64,000 nt of DNA from Azophilus sp965116165 (lineage in GTDB: Bacteria > Pseudomonadota > Gammaproteobacteria > Pseudomonadales > Azotimanducaceae): contig OZ220484.1 of the NCBI GenBank assembly GCA_965116165.1, forward strand, positions 2,418,001-2,482,000, in the 5' to 3' direction. Under the pieces are notes generated by a model. The model saw nothing but the letters and a program-made list of their open reading frames with translations, made no database searches and was not told the DNA's origin. The translations under genes and the position numbers were made by a program. Shown piece by piece: positions 46,101 through 54,115 of this stretch (the first letter of the stretch is position 1; every line of letters begins with the position of its first letter).

Positions 46101-48278
46101 GACGACACGTCGGCGGCGACGGTGAGTCCGCCGAGCCTGGCCTTCACCACCACCAACTACAACACGGCGAAGACGGTGACGGTGACCGGGGTGGGCAACG
46201 GCACGGCGACGATCGACCACGCCTTCCGGCTGACGGGGGCCGCGGCGGATGCGATACCGGACGCCGGCACGGTGGACGTGACGGTGGCCGCGGTGCCGGG
46301 CGTGACGGTCTCGCCGACCTCGCTGACGATCGACGAGGGCGGCAGCGGCGCCTACACCCTGAGGCTGAACACGGCGCCGGCGGCGAACGTGACGGTGACG
46401 GTGGGCGGCGCCTCGGGCGAGGTGACGGTGGCGGGCTCGCCGCTGACGTTCACGCCGGCCAACCACGGCACGGCGCAGACGGTGACGGTCGGCGCCGGAG
46501 CCGACGCCGACACGGCCAACGACAGGGCGACCCTGACGCACACATCGGCCAGCACCGACAACGACTACGGCGCCGCGCTCGCCATCGACAGCGTCTCCGT
46601 GACGGTGAGGGACACGACGCCGGGCGCCGGGGGGACGGATCCGACGCCGCCGCCGGAGTCGCCGACGGGCGGCATGACCTATCAGCAACTGGACGGCGCC
46701 GGCGGCCTGGCGCCCGAGCCGGTGGAGTACGCCCGGGAGCTGGTCGTGGTTCCGGCCGGCAAGACGACCGTCAACATCAAGAGCCCGGTGGCCGCGGTGG
46801 CCACCGCCACCCGGCACCGGGTGGCGGCGGCGCTCGGGCGGCGCATCCTGGTGGACGAGTCGGTCCATGTCCGCCTGGCGCTGGGCGGGGGGATGGTGTT
46901 CGCCGAGGGGAAGAATGTCGGCGACATCGGGTGGCGCTGGTCCGCGAACCCCCTGAGGCCGCCCTCGTCGTGCACGATGGAGAACGGCGCGGCGTTCACC
47001 AATCCGGACCACGTCACGTCGGCGGGCAAGGCGATCGGGACATCCCTCGTCGCGGGGCGGGCGGGGGAAAGCGTCGCGGTCTTCCGGCTCGAAACGGGCG
47101 CGGACGACGATTTCGGCCTGGACCTCCCGAGCCGGGACGGGGGCAGACACCTTCCCCCCGAGGCGCGCGCCGTCGCCGGCGGCGGCCCGAAGTGCGGCAC
47201 CCCCCATGAGCCCACGAGGATATTCGCCGACATCGCCGACCACCTGGCGGTGCCGGCGGGCGGGGGCGCGTACACGGCGGGCATCTCGCTGCACGGCGAC
47301 GCGGACGACGCCCTGGCGGGCCGCAACGCGTCCGTGGCTCTGGGCGGCGCGGCCACCATCGTGCGGGTCGTCGACGGTCTGGACGCCGGGGTGGAGGCGG
47401 CGACCCAACCCGTTGTCGCGCACGTGGGCACCTCCCCGCAACCGTTCCTGTGGTTCCGGGACGCGGCCGCGGCCGGCGGCGTGACGGGCGCGGCGGTTCT
47501 GGGCTCGGCCAGGGCGACGATCGCGGGGAACAACCTCCACAATCCCACCACCGGCGGGATCGCCACGGGGAGCGACCTGCTGCCCGACGGCAGCGTCAAC
47601 CTCGCGGTGGAGGGGGACTTCTCGATCGGGGCGTTCAGCCTGGGGATTCCCGCGGACGCGGCGGACCCGTCGGGGGTCTGCCCGGCGGCCGGCGCCGCGG
47701 GGTCGCCGGCGACGGGCAACCTGGCGCCGGCGGCCGGCGGCCCGCCGGACAGGGCGACGCTCGGGGGGCGGAACGCGGGGACGCACCATCTGTGCGTTCG
47801 GGTGGCCGCCGCGAACGGGGCCCCGATTCCGGCCGGGCTGTACCGCGGGACGGTCAGCCGCACCGGGGTCGGCGACGCCGACGAGACGCTGGCGACGGGT
47901 GTGATCGGCCGGATCCGGCGCAACGGGACGACGGCCCGGCTGACCTATCTGACCGCGTCGGGGAAGTACAACCAGCGCCTGATCATCGTCAACGAGGGGG
48001 CGCGCGACGCGAGGTACGACCTGGGCTCGCTGGTGACGGAGGCGGGGACGCGGGCGACGCCGACGGCGGCGGCGGTCGGCACGGTCCCGGCGGGCGGTCA
48101 GGTGGTGCTGCGGGTTTCGGACCTGGTCGAGTTCGCGGGTCCGCGTCGGCGGGCGTCGGCGACGCTGAGCGTGGTCGCGGCGCCGGGGGACATCCGGGTG
48201 GCGACGACCCAGGTGAACCTGCTGGACGGCAGCACGGACACGCTCCACATCCCGGTGCGCGGCGCCACGGTCAACTAG
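43146..48278 (+). CDS. Giant secreted protein with about nine fibronectin type III domains
   Basis: The 1710-residue protein starts with a signal peptide (LKAGFALVSFALATLAVLAP, then QNALAQA). About nine FN3 domains of 90-110 residues follow (residues 37-940), each closing with a WSD.V.ATPT or WVTATPT phrase. Domains 7 and 8 (both with FRLFAAVGPGVQSVWSDEV) are near copies. Two further beta-sandwich modules (LTIAGAPVTVAPGSTATYTV; VSPTSLTIDEGGSGAYTLRL) span 945-1165. The last 540 residues form a C-terminal region without a recognised family, ending in RLTYLTASGKYNQRLIIVNE. It may be a surface adhesin or matrix-binding protein. Its base composition is more GC-rich than its neighbours, and it lies between parC and parE, pointing to insertion. 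Start 43146 is set by the signal peptide. Confidence 0.85.
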   Translation: MGAAGRTARRLKAGFALVSFALATLAVLAPQNALAQAPDKPSGLAATPGAGNVVLTWNAQPDQQITQWLYQVKLSTDNWPAASSTINGTGATTSLTITRTTISSAGLTNGMSYDFRIRARSGSSINTSPWSDVVTATPTATPPVTITLTATPGNARIDLSWTYSGSTTGASKWQVEYFTGSTGDQWRDIPGGVAARSVALPLAGRPALVNDDTYNIRLRLATSRGDTLAQTVIGNTGWVTATPTASTTTTVPAAPTNLTATGAGTTQVLLTWTKPAGTITGYKLRHAKTPSKASATWAAMAGSGANTVRHMVTSLDDDAEYSFMIRAVNASGDGAATGWVTATPMDSCPSVLSPTNLSLAPRSDGFVVTWTAPTDVFRNGWTLSYGKTGGSSTSVTISNAAATSRTLTGLDANTEYEISLTATHSTYNPSAVCPPGFRVKTTGTTADAGPTITLTATAGDGRVTLSWTYANDDGEAFDHWRYAQKKGGGSYSGLGDEIPGGKAIRTHTVTGLENGAAYTFKVTRGVTSPPPVRIQTTAPPYSNEVTATPTAASVPARPSGLSAEAGNGQVELTWTDPDDDSITRYQLRRRKGSAAWGGWTAIPGSDADTVSHTVTGLDNDVEYRFRIRARNSGGNSAQSAVVEATPSASAAVPKPVLSAEAGYARVTLSWSALSGVTVASWGYEYKSAGGSWSTTATVSDGGATSHTVTGLTIGTEYTFRLFAAVGPGVQSVWSDEVKATPTNTVPKPVLTAAAGDRSATLSWSALSGIPITSWGYQYKSTGGWSTTTTVTGGSTTSATVTGLTGGTEHTFRLFAAVGPGVQSVWSDEVTATPYALAAPVLTGATSNAPNLALGVRLTWTHSGDLLPAGATWWYWRMGHRLRGGTDWRGTARTGASAVLSARTVDWGLDTFYPEGAVVEVRIRGRGINDRNGLWSNIRTVTLSDDDDDRPALTIAGAPVTVAPGSTATYTVALTKAYAGTLSIASDDTSAATVSPPSLAFTTTNYNTAKTVTVTGVGNGTATIDHAFRLTGAAADAIPDAGTVDVTVAAVPGVTVSPTSLTIDEGGSGAYTLRLNTAPAANVTVTVGGASGEVTVAGSPLTFTPANHGTAQTVTVGAGADADTANDRATLTHTSASTDNDYGAALAIDSVSVTVRDTTPGAGGTDPTPPPESPTGGMTYQQLDGAGGLAPEPVEYARELVVVPAGKTTVNIKSPVAAVATATRHRVAAALGRRILVDESVHVRLALGGGMVFAEGKNVGDIGWRWSANPLRPPSSCTMENGAAFTNPDHVTSAGKAIGTSLVAGRAGESVAVFRLETGADDDFGLDLPSRDGGRHLPPEARAVAGGGPKCGTPHEPTRIFADIADHLAVPAGGGAYTAGISLHGDADDALAGRNASVALGGAATIVRVVDGLDAGVEAATQPVVAHVGTSPQPFLWFRDAAAAGGVTGAAVLGSARATIAGNNLHNPTTGGIATGSDLLPDGSVNLAVEGDFSIGAFSLGIPADAADPSGVCPAAGAAGSPATGNLAPAAGGPPDRATLGGRNAGTHHLCVRVAAANGAPIPAGLYRGTVSRTGVGDADETLATGVIGRIRRNGTTARLTYLTASGKYNQRLIIVNEGARDARYDLGSLVTEAGTRATPTAAAVGTVPAGGQVVLRVSDLVEFAGPRRRASATLSVVAAPGDIRVATTQVNLLDGSTDTLHIPVRGATVN

Positions 48279-48421
48279 CGGATTCGCCGGACCAAGGCCC
48301 GCGCACTGTCCGGCTCGTGCGAATGTCGAACCGATACACCGCCATTCGACTTGCGCGCAGGATCGCAATGGATCAATTTTGTTCCAAATCCTGCGCAAGG
48401 TATTTCCCCGCCACCCAATAG

Positions 48422-48556
48422 TGGTGGAAGCGCCACTTCGGCTATGCCGGGGTGCGCTATCGGGGTTTGGCGAAGAACACGCGGCGCATCGCCGTGCCGC
48501 TGGGATTCGCCAACCTGCTCGAACGGTCGCCGAAAACGCAGTTGTTCAGAGCTTCC
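48422..48556 (+). pseudogene. IS5-type transposase C-terminal remnant with its right terminal repeat
   Basis: The frame reads WWKRHFGYAGVRYRGLAKNT followed by RRIAVPLGFANLL, which fits the VRYRGLAKN...ANL end of IS5-family transposases. The frame is blocked upstream by a stop at 48419-48421. Right after it, TTGTTCAGAGCTTCC (48542-48556) followed by TTAG is the mirror of the repeat A end GGAAGGTCTGAACAA. So the remnant carries the same terminal inverted repeat as family A. The rest of the insertion sequence is missing; the FN3 gene lies where it would be. Confidence 0.75.
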
Positions 48557-48572
48557 TTAGAGGTATGTGTGG

Positions 48573-50465
48573 TCACACGGGGTTTGCCTCATGGCCCCTG
48601 CGCTCAAGCCAGACCCGGCGCTCCGGGGCGCGCTTTCTGGCGAGCAGCATGTCCATGGTTTGTTCGGTTTGTTCGGCGGAGTCGAGTGTCAGGCGCACGA
48701 GGCGGCGGGTCTCCGGATCCATCGTGGTTTCGCGCAATTGCCTGGGGTTCATTTCGCCCAAACCCTTGAATCTTTGTACGACGATATTGCCGCGCTTCTT
48801 CTCGGCGGCGATTCGGTCGAGCACACCTTCCTTCTCAGACTCATCAAGGGCGTAGAACACCTCCTTGCCGACATCGATGCGGAACAGCGGCGGCATGGCC
48901 ACATACACATGGCCCCGCTCGACAAGGGGCCGGAAATGTTTCAGAAATAGCGCGCAGAGCAGCGTGGCGATATGGGCACCGTCCGAATCCGCGTCGGCCA
49001 GCACGCACACTTTGTCGTAGCGCAAATTCGACAGGTCGTTGGAACCCGGATCCACCCCCACCGCCAGCGCGATATCGTGGACTTCCTGGGATGCCAGTAA
49101 CCGGCCCGCGTCCACCTCCCAAGTATTGAGGATTTTGCCGCGCAGGGGCATTACCGCCTGAAATTCCCGATCCCGGGCCTGCTTGGCGGAACCGCCCGCC
49201 GAATCGCCCTCCACGAGAAACAGTTCCGCGGTGGCGTTGTCCTGCCCGGAACAGTCGGCCAGCTTGCCGGGCAGGGCCGGACCGGCAACCGGTTTCTTGC
49301 GCGCCACCTTTTTGGCGGCATTCGAGCGGCGCTGGGCGTTGCCGATGGCGAGTTCGGCGATGCGCCCGCCGTCCTGGGGATTTTCATTTAGCCATAGGCT
49401 AAAGGCGTCCTTCGCCACGCCGCCAATGAACGCGGCCGAAGTCCGCGAGGCCAGCCGCTCCTTGGTTTGCCCGGAAAATTGGGGGTCGGCGAGCTTCGCC
49501 GACAGCACGTAGGCGCACTGTTCCCAAAGATCCTCGCCGGTAAGCTTGATCCCCCGCGGGAGTAGGTCGCGGAATTCGCAGAACTCCCGCAGCGCTTGCA
49601 CAAGCCCGCTGCGCAGCCCGTTGACGTGGGTTCCCCCCTGGGTTGTGGGAATCAGGTTGACATAGCTTTCGGTCATTGGCTCCCCGCCATCGACAACCCA
49701 TTTCACCGCCCAATCCGCCGCTTCCCGATTGCCCTCGGCACTGTGCGTGAATGCCGGGGCGGGAATGGCTTGTGTGCCGGCGAGCGCTTCGTCCAGGTAG
49801 CCGACCAGCCCATCTTCGTAAATCCAGGTTTCGCTTTCGTCTTGCCGGCCCTCAACGCCGAGGGTCACCGTCAAACCGGATGCCAGCACGGCCTTGGCGC
49901 GCAAGAGATGGCGGAGCCGATTGCGGGCTATATTCGGGGAGTCGAAATAGGCCGGGTCCGGCCTGAAGCGAATGCGCGTGCCGCTATGGCGTCGCGCCAC
50001 CGAGGCAACCGGCTCGAGCTTCGTGCGGGGTTCGCCGGATTCGTAGCGCTGCCGGTAGAGTTGGCCATTGCGCTTGACCTCGACCTCCAGCCATTCCGAT
50101 AGGGCGTTGACCACGGATACGCCCACGCCGTGCAGGCCACCCGCATAGCGGTAGTTTTTGTTGTCGAACTTGGCGCCGGCGTGCAGGCGTGTCAGTATCA
50201 ACTCCACGCCCGAGATCCTGTGTTCGGGATGGATGTCGACGGGCATGCCCCGGCCATCGTCGGTGACCTCGACCGAGCCGTCCGTAAAGAGCGTAACGTC
50301 GATTTTCCGGGCAAATCCGGCGAGCGCCTCGTCGACGCTGTTGTCAACCACTTCTTGGACAAGATGATTCGGCCGGTTGACATCGGTGTACATGCCGGGC
50401 CGTCGGCGTACCGGTTCCAGTCCGGATAGAACTTGTAGGGATTCGGCGGAATATTTTGTGGGCAT
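48573..50465 (-). CDS. parE: DNA topoisomerase IV subunit B
   Basis: The 630-residue protein is the ATPase subunit of topoisomerase IV. LEPVRRRPGMYTD, VVDNSVDEALAGFA (Mg-binding region), VTDDGRGMPVD and the ATP-lid YAGGLHGVGVSVVNAL are present. The TOPRIM domain has LFLVEGDSAGGSAKQARD with ADSDGAHIATLL. The C-terminal FKGLGEMNPRQLRETTMD is the conserved ParE end. No strong ribosome-binding site is seen before ATG 50465; a repeat B remnant lies immediately upstream. yqiB follows upstream on the same strand, as in E. coli where the two belong to one neighbourhood. Confidence 0.95.
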   Translation of the reverse strand: MPTKYSAESLQVLSGLEPVRRRPGMYTDVNRPNHLVQEVVDNSVDEALAGFARKIDVTLFTDGSVEVTDDGRGMPVDIHPEHRISGVELILTRLHAGAKFDNKNYRYAGGLHGVGVSVVNALSEWLEVEVKRNGQLYRQRYESGEPRTKLEPVASVARRHSGTRIRFRPDPAYFDSPNIARNRLRHLLRAKAVLASGLTVTLGVEGRQDESETWIYEDGLVGYLDEALAGTQAIPAPAFTHSAEGNREAADWAVKWVVDGGEPMTESYVNLIPTTQGGTHVNGLRSGLVQALREFCEFRDLLPRGIKLTGEDLWEQCAYVLSAKLADPQFSGQTKERLASRTSAAFIGGVAKDAFSLWLNENPQDGGRIAELAIGNAQRRSNAAKKVARKKPVAGPALPGKLADCSGQDNATAELFLVEGDSAGGSAKQARDREFQAVMPLRGKILNTWEVDAGRLLASQEVHDIALAVGVDPGSNDLSNLRYDKVCVLADADSDGAHIATLLCALFLKHFRPLVERGHVYVAMPPLFRIDVGKEVFYALDESEKEGVLDRIAAEKKRGNIVVQRFKGLGEMNPRQLRETTMDPETRRLVRLTLDSAEQTEQTMDMLLARKRAPERRVWLERRGHEANPV

Positions 50466-50469
50466 GGGG

Positions 50470-50497
50470 GCGTGGCTAGCAACTTATGGATATAAGT
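50470..50497. mobile_element. Repeat B end remnant next to parE
   Basis: GTGGCTAGCAAC and ATATAAGTCC match the right end of repeat B (GTGGTATGTCAAC...TATATAAGTCC). Only this end is left. Confidence 0.4.
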
Positions 50498-50568
50498 CCT
50501 TTTTTCGAGGAATCCGTGCTTAATGCGCGGAACCGATCAAGTGGCCACCGGACGTTTCCGGGTCGTCG

Positions 50569-51018
50569 TCAGGAAACTGTGGCGGGTTCCCGCAAGGCAA
50601 CGCCGTTGCGCAGGCAATAGGATAAAAATTCGCCGAGAAAGCGGTTGACCTGAACCTTCTCGTCGCGTTGACGCATGGCCGCGTTGGGATAGGGGTAGAC
50701 GGCCTTGAAATGCCGCGCCCGCTGATACCCGACCACTTCGGCGCAGCGGGTATCGTGATAGAGGCGCACCGTGAAACAGGGATTTAGACCCCAGGGCGCG
50801 TCCGGCCGCTGTCGCAGACGGATCAGGGTGGTGTAGCGATTGCGTTCCAGAATCTCAAGGCCCACATCGGTGCGGCGACCCGCGATATCGACCCTCAACG
50901 TGTTGCCCCGGCGTTTGGACAGCGCCGGAAACAGCCGCATGAGGCGTGCATAGTTGGCATCGCACTCGACCATGTGCCGAGACAAATCGATGCTGTACCG
51001 ATTGTTCGTGCGTTCCAT
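50569..51018 (-). CDS. DUF1249 protein, YqiB-like
   Basis: The 149-residue protein matches the YqiB (DUF1249) family: RYSIDLSRHMVECDANYARLMRL, LRVDIAGRRTDVGLEILERNRYTTLI, and CFTVRLYHDTRCAEVVGYQRARHFKAVY are the conserved segments, followed by a KVQVNRFLGEFLSYCL helix. The function of the family is not established. The start ATG 51018 is set by homology; the open frame continues upstream. It sits just upstream of parE on the same strand, a neighbourhood conserved in enterobacteria (nudF-yqiB-cpdA-yqiA-parE), although cpdA and nudF are not here. Confidence 0.9.
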   Translation of the reverse strand: MERTNNRYSIDLSRHMVECDANYARLMRLFPALSKRRGNTLRVDIAGRRTDVGLEILERNRYTTLIRLRQRPDAPWGLNPCFTVRLYHDTRCAEVVGYQRARHFKAVYPYPNAAMRQRDEKVQVNRFLGEFLSYCLRNGVALREPATVS

Positions 51019-51233
51019 GCTGATCCGTAGCGCCACTGCAACCCAATCCACAACCGAAAGAGGCGGCAACTCAAGCCAATCGGCCAGCGACCGGATGCGG
51101 ATGGCGCAACCTCGGCTTGGCCGTTGACCCGGCGACCCACTTTCCCCGCCAATCGCGGGTCGGGTTCAATATACCGAGGTATTGATGCAAGAAACAACGT
51201 TGACAAATGCTTCGCAACGGAAAACGCTTGTCT

Positions 51234-51296
51234 GTTGACCGCGTTGACCGCGTTGACCGCGTTGACCGCGTTGACCGCGTTGACCGCGTTGACCGC
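51234..51296 (+). repeat. (GTTGACCGC)7 nonanucleotide tandem tract
   Basis: Seven perfect copies of GTTGACCGC lie in a 404-bp gap between yqiB and the pyruvyltransferase gene, about 215 bases upstream of the yqiB start. GTTGAC resembles a -35 hexamer, so copy number could affect transcription. The rest of the gap holds only repeat A7. Confidence 0.95.
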
Positions 51297-51319
51297 AATC
51301 CGGCTGCCGATTGATCTAG

Positions 51320-51418
51320 GGAAGGTCTGAACAAGTCGATAGAGCAGCATTGAGCTACTCGTAATCTATTGATTTTATTGACTTGGATGCCGAGGCTACA
51401 GAATTAATCAGAGGTTCC
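51320..51418 (+). mobile_element. Repeat A copy 7, flanked by CTAG; supplies the next gene's ribosome-binding site
   Basis: The element has CTAG on both sides (51316-51319, 51419-51422). Its end CAGAGGTTCC followed by CTAG places AGAGG eight bases before the ATG at 51423. Confidence 0.95.
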
Positions 51419-51422
51419 CTAG

Positions 51423-52226
51423 ATGTCACGGGTGCGCATGATCCTTGGAATTATGAAGCCGCTTAAGCTTTATTGGTCGCGGGGCAGCGAACCGAACGCC
51501 GGAGATTGGTTCTCGCCGCTGATCTGTGGGCGGCTGAGCGGGCGTCGCATCGTTTATGCGAACCGGCACCGGTGCGATTTGGTTGCCGTCGGCAGCCTGC
51601 TCGGGCGCCTCGGCAAATCCAATAGGCTGCACCGATTGGGTTGCGGGCGTTCGCTCCACATTTGGGGTACGGGTTCGCTGCGCCCCGAAGACCGGCTGGT
51701 TGGCATCCATTTCCAGCATGCGCTGCGCGGTCCGTTGACGGCGGCGCGTTGCGACCCGGGTGGGCTGTCCCCCAAATTTGGCGACCCGGGGCTGCTGGCG
51801 GAGCTGTTGCTTGATGGTCCGGTCGCCAAACGCTATCGGCTGGGTGTTATTCCACACTTTGTCGACCGCAGGTATTCCGGGATGCTGCGCTTCTTGTCGG
51901 ATACGCCCCATGCGCGCTTGCTCGACCCAAGCCTCCCGCCACCCTATCTGTTGCGCGAGATTGCGCGGTGCGAGGCGGTGCTTTCGTCGGGATTGCACGG
52001 TTTGATATTTGCCGACGCCCTTGGTGTGCCGAACCGCTGGTTCAGAGGAACCGGCAACCTGACCGGCGGCCGGCACAAGTTTGACGACTATTATGGTGCC
52101 TTTGGCTTGGAGGCGCACCCGGTGAGCCTGTTCGCGATTGATTTGGAGACGGCTTTCGATGGCTACAGCCGGCCCGGCATCGAAACGCTCAAACAGGGGC
52201 TTTTGGAGAGTTTCCCCTTTCGCTAG
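51423..52226 (+). CDS. Polysaccharide pyruvyl transferase-family protein
   Basis: The 267-residue protein matches the PS_pyruv_trans family (WcaK/ExoV/CsaB-like), which adds ketal-linked pyruvate to exopolysaccharide or cell-wall sugars from phosphoenolpyruvate. Visible are LYWSRGSEPNAGDWFSPLI, HIWGTGSL, ALRGPLTA with KFGDPGLL, and CEAVLSSGLHGLIFADALGVP, which corresponds to the S-x-R-x-H-x motif of the family. No other capsule genes are adjacent. The first ATG (51423) is used because repeat A7 supplies AGAGG at good spacing; ATG 51453 is an alternative. Confidence 0.8.
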   Translation: MSRVRMILGIMKPLKLYWSRGSEPNAGDWFSPLICGRLSGRRIVYANRHRCDLVAVGSLLGRLGKSNRLHRLGCGRSLHIWGTGSLRPEDRLVGIHFQHALRGPLTAARCDPGGLSPKFGDPGLLAELLLDGPVAKRYRLGVIPHFVDRRYSGMLRFLSDTPHARLLDPSLPPPYLLREIARCEAVLSSGLHGLIFADALGVPNRWFRGTGNLTGGRHKFDDYYGAFGLEAHPVSLFAIDLETAFDGYSRPGIETLKQGLLESFPFR

Positions 52227-52268
52227 GAAACATCGGGCCAATCCTGTCAAGCCATCGCCTTTTTCAAA

Positions 52269-52368
52269 GGGAATTATATCGATTAGTTGACAGAACCCAA
52301 CATGTGGTAGTTTCCTGCCACTAAATCCTCAATATATAGTGGCATGCCAACTTACGTATATGAGTCCC
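52269..52368 (+). mobile_element. Repeat B copy 3
   Basis: GGGAATTATATCGATTAG to GTATATGAGTCCC matches the other B copies with scattered changes. The 8-bp flanks are no longer identical. It lies in the 431-bp gap before tolC together with repeat D4. Confidence 0.85.
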
Positions 52369-52434
52369 CAAAAGAAGCTAGCGGCCAGCCCAATCAGCAG
52401 TGCGCCCAAGATGCGGGAAATCCATGCAGCCCTA

Positions 52435-52497
52435 GTGCTCCATCCAACCGATAATGCCTCATCTGGACGCTTGCGGCGTATCGGTTGGATGGAGTAC
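52435..52497. repeat. Repeat D copy 4, a 19-bp inverted repeat
   Basis: GTGCTCCATCCAACCGATA (52435-52453) is repeated inverted at 52479-52497 with one mismatch, separated by 25 bases. It is the most compact and best-preserved D copy. The rest of the gap up to tolC shows nothing recognisable apart from GGAG near 52641. Confidence 0.85.
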
Positions 52498-52657
52498 CAG
52501 GGCCTGTTAACATGGTTATTCGCGCACCGTAGAATAGTCCCGCGCTGACGAGCGATAGAGTGGTAGCCCTACAGAGGTGGGCGCGACGACCCGACAGCAT
52601 TCCCGAATCACTCTGTTAAACTGCCGCGCCCTCGATTTTTGGAGATCGGCAGTCATC

Positions 52658-54115
52658 ATGAGCTTCGTAGTTTGCCGCCTTGCATGGAACAAATTCCACA
52701 ATTGGGTTGCGAGCGGACTGGTCGTGGCAATGCTGTGCCTCGCCGGCAACCCGGCAAGCGCTATCGACATCGCCGATGCCTACCGCGCCGCATTGCAAAA
52801 CGATACGGCGCTGGGGGCGGCGGAAGCGAGCTACAACGCGCGCCGGGAGGTCGTCCCCCAGGCGCGGTCCAACCTCCTGCCGAAAATGAGCCTCAGCGGC
52901 TCGACGAGTTGGAACGAACGCACTTTCCCGGTTCCACCGCGTTTGGACTTCAACCCCGACAGCCCCACTTTCGGTAGGGTCGTCCCCGTGGCTGACCAGA
53001 ATTTCAACGAGCATCAATGGCAGGCCCGGGTTGTCCAGCCCATCTTCGACCTGGGCAGTTGGCACAACCTGCGCAGCGCCAGGGCACAGGTGGCCGGTGC
53101 CGAGGCAAATTTGGTCGAAGCGCGTCAGAGCCTGATCGTGCGCGTGGTGGAAGCCTACCTGAGCGTACTCCGCGCACAGGATCTTTTGGATGCCACCCTG
53201 GCCCAGGAGACCGCCGTCAGCCGGCAACTTGAACAGGTGCAACAACGGTTCGATGTTGGGCTGGTCGCGATTACCGATGTACTCGAAGCCCAGGCGGGCT
53301 ATGACAGCGCGGTGGTTGATCGCATTCAGTCCGACGGCGACCGGTATATATTCTTCGAGACCCTGCAAACGCTGGTTGGCACAAGCTTTGTCAGCCTCGA
53401 CCGACTCTCCGAGAACCTTCCGGTGAACGATCCCGAGCCTCGCGACGAGGAGGAGTGGGTGCGGATGGCGTTGGCCACAAACCTACGGGTTGCCGCCGCC
53501 CGCGCCCGACTTGATGCCGCCAATCGAACTGTTGCCGCCCGCCGCTCCGGACGTTTGCCAACGTTGGAGGGCGGGGTGAGCCGCAGCTATTTCTCGACCG
53601 GCGGCGCCAGCTTTATCGCGAACGAGACCAAGGCCACGGTTTGGTCCCTGTCGATGAACCTGCCCATTTATCAGGGTGGTTTCACCCACTCCCGAATCAA
53701 GGAGGCGCGAGCATTGGCGGAGCAGGCGCGGGAAGAATTGCTCAACCAGAAACTCATCGTCCGCCGCGATACACGCAATTTGTTTCAGCGGGTGGCGACC
53801 GATGTGGTGCGCGTGGGCGCGCGCATGAAGGCCATCGCCTCCAGCAGATCGGCGCTCGAAGCCACCGAAACCGGTTACGAGGTGGGAACGCGCAACATTG
53901 TTGATGTGCTGCAGGCACAGCAACGTCTGTACGCTTCCCAATTTGACTACGCCGATTCCCGATACAATTATGTCATCGACCTGATGCGGCTCAAGCAAAC
54001 CGCCGGTACGCTGGCGGAGGAGGATTTGCTGGAGCTGAATCGATTCACCGATCCGTCCTCCTCGTTGCAACGAAATGCCTCGCTACGCAACCGCAGCCCC
54101 GATCCGGGCCCCTAG
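52658..54115 (+). CDS. tolC: TolC-family outer-membrane channel protein
   Basis: The 485-residue protein has a signal peptide (WVASGLVVAMLCLAGNPASA) and the two-repeat TolC architecture. AIDIADAYRAALQNDTALGAAEASYNA opens repeat one, with RQSLIVRVVEAYLSVLRAQD, and VRMALATNLRVAAARARLDAANRTV with LSMNLPIYQGGFTHSRIKEARA opens repeat two. The periplasmic helices are long and Gln/Ala-rich. It serves as the outer-membrane duct of type I secretion and efflux. The RTX protein encoded 4.6 kb downstream would be a possible substrate. Start ATG 52658 gives the correct signal peptide. Its last 33 bases overlap the 3' end of convergent waaA. Confidence 0.9.
   Translation: MSFVVCRLAWNKFHNWVASGLVVAMLCLAGNPASAIDIADAYRAALQNDTALGAAEASYNARREVVPQARSNLLPKMSLSGSTSWNERTFPVPPRLDFNPDSPTFGRVVPVADQNFNEHQWQARVVQPIFDLGSWHNLRSARAQVAGAEANLVEARQSLIVRVVEAYLSVLRAQDLLDATLAQETAVSRQLEQVQQRFDVGLVAITDVLEAQAGYDSAVVDRIQSDGDRYIFFETLQTLVGTSFVSLDRLSENLPVNDPEPRDEEEWVRMALATNLRVAAARARLDAANRTVAARRSGRLPTLEGGVSRSYFSTGGASFIANETKATVWSLSMNLPIYQGGFTHSRIKEARALAEQAREELLNQKLIVRRDTRNLFQRVATDVVRVGARMKAIASSRSALEATETGYEVGTRNIVDVLQAQQRLYASQFDYADSRYNYVIDLMRLKQTAGTLAEEDLLELNRFTDPSSSLQRNASLRNRSPDPGP

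Noticed and set aside
44016..48398. A 1460-codon open frame antisense to the giant FN3 gene
   Set aside because: It is Arg/His-rich, has no domains, and results from the GC-rich codons of the real gene on the other strand.
51234..51296. Possible CRISPR repeat array
   Set aside because: The units are nine bases with no spacers, so this is a simple tandem tract, not CRISPR.
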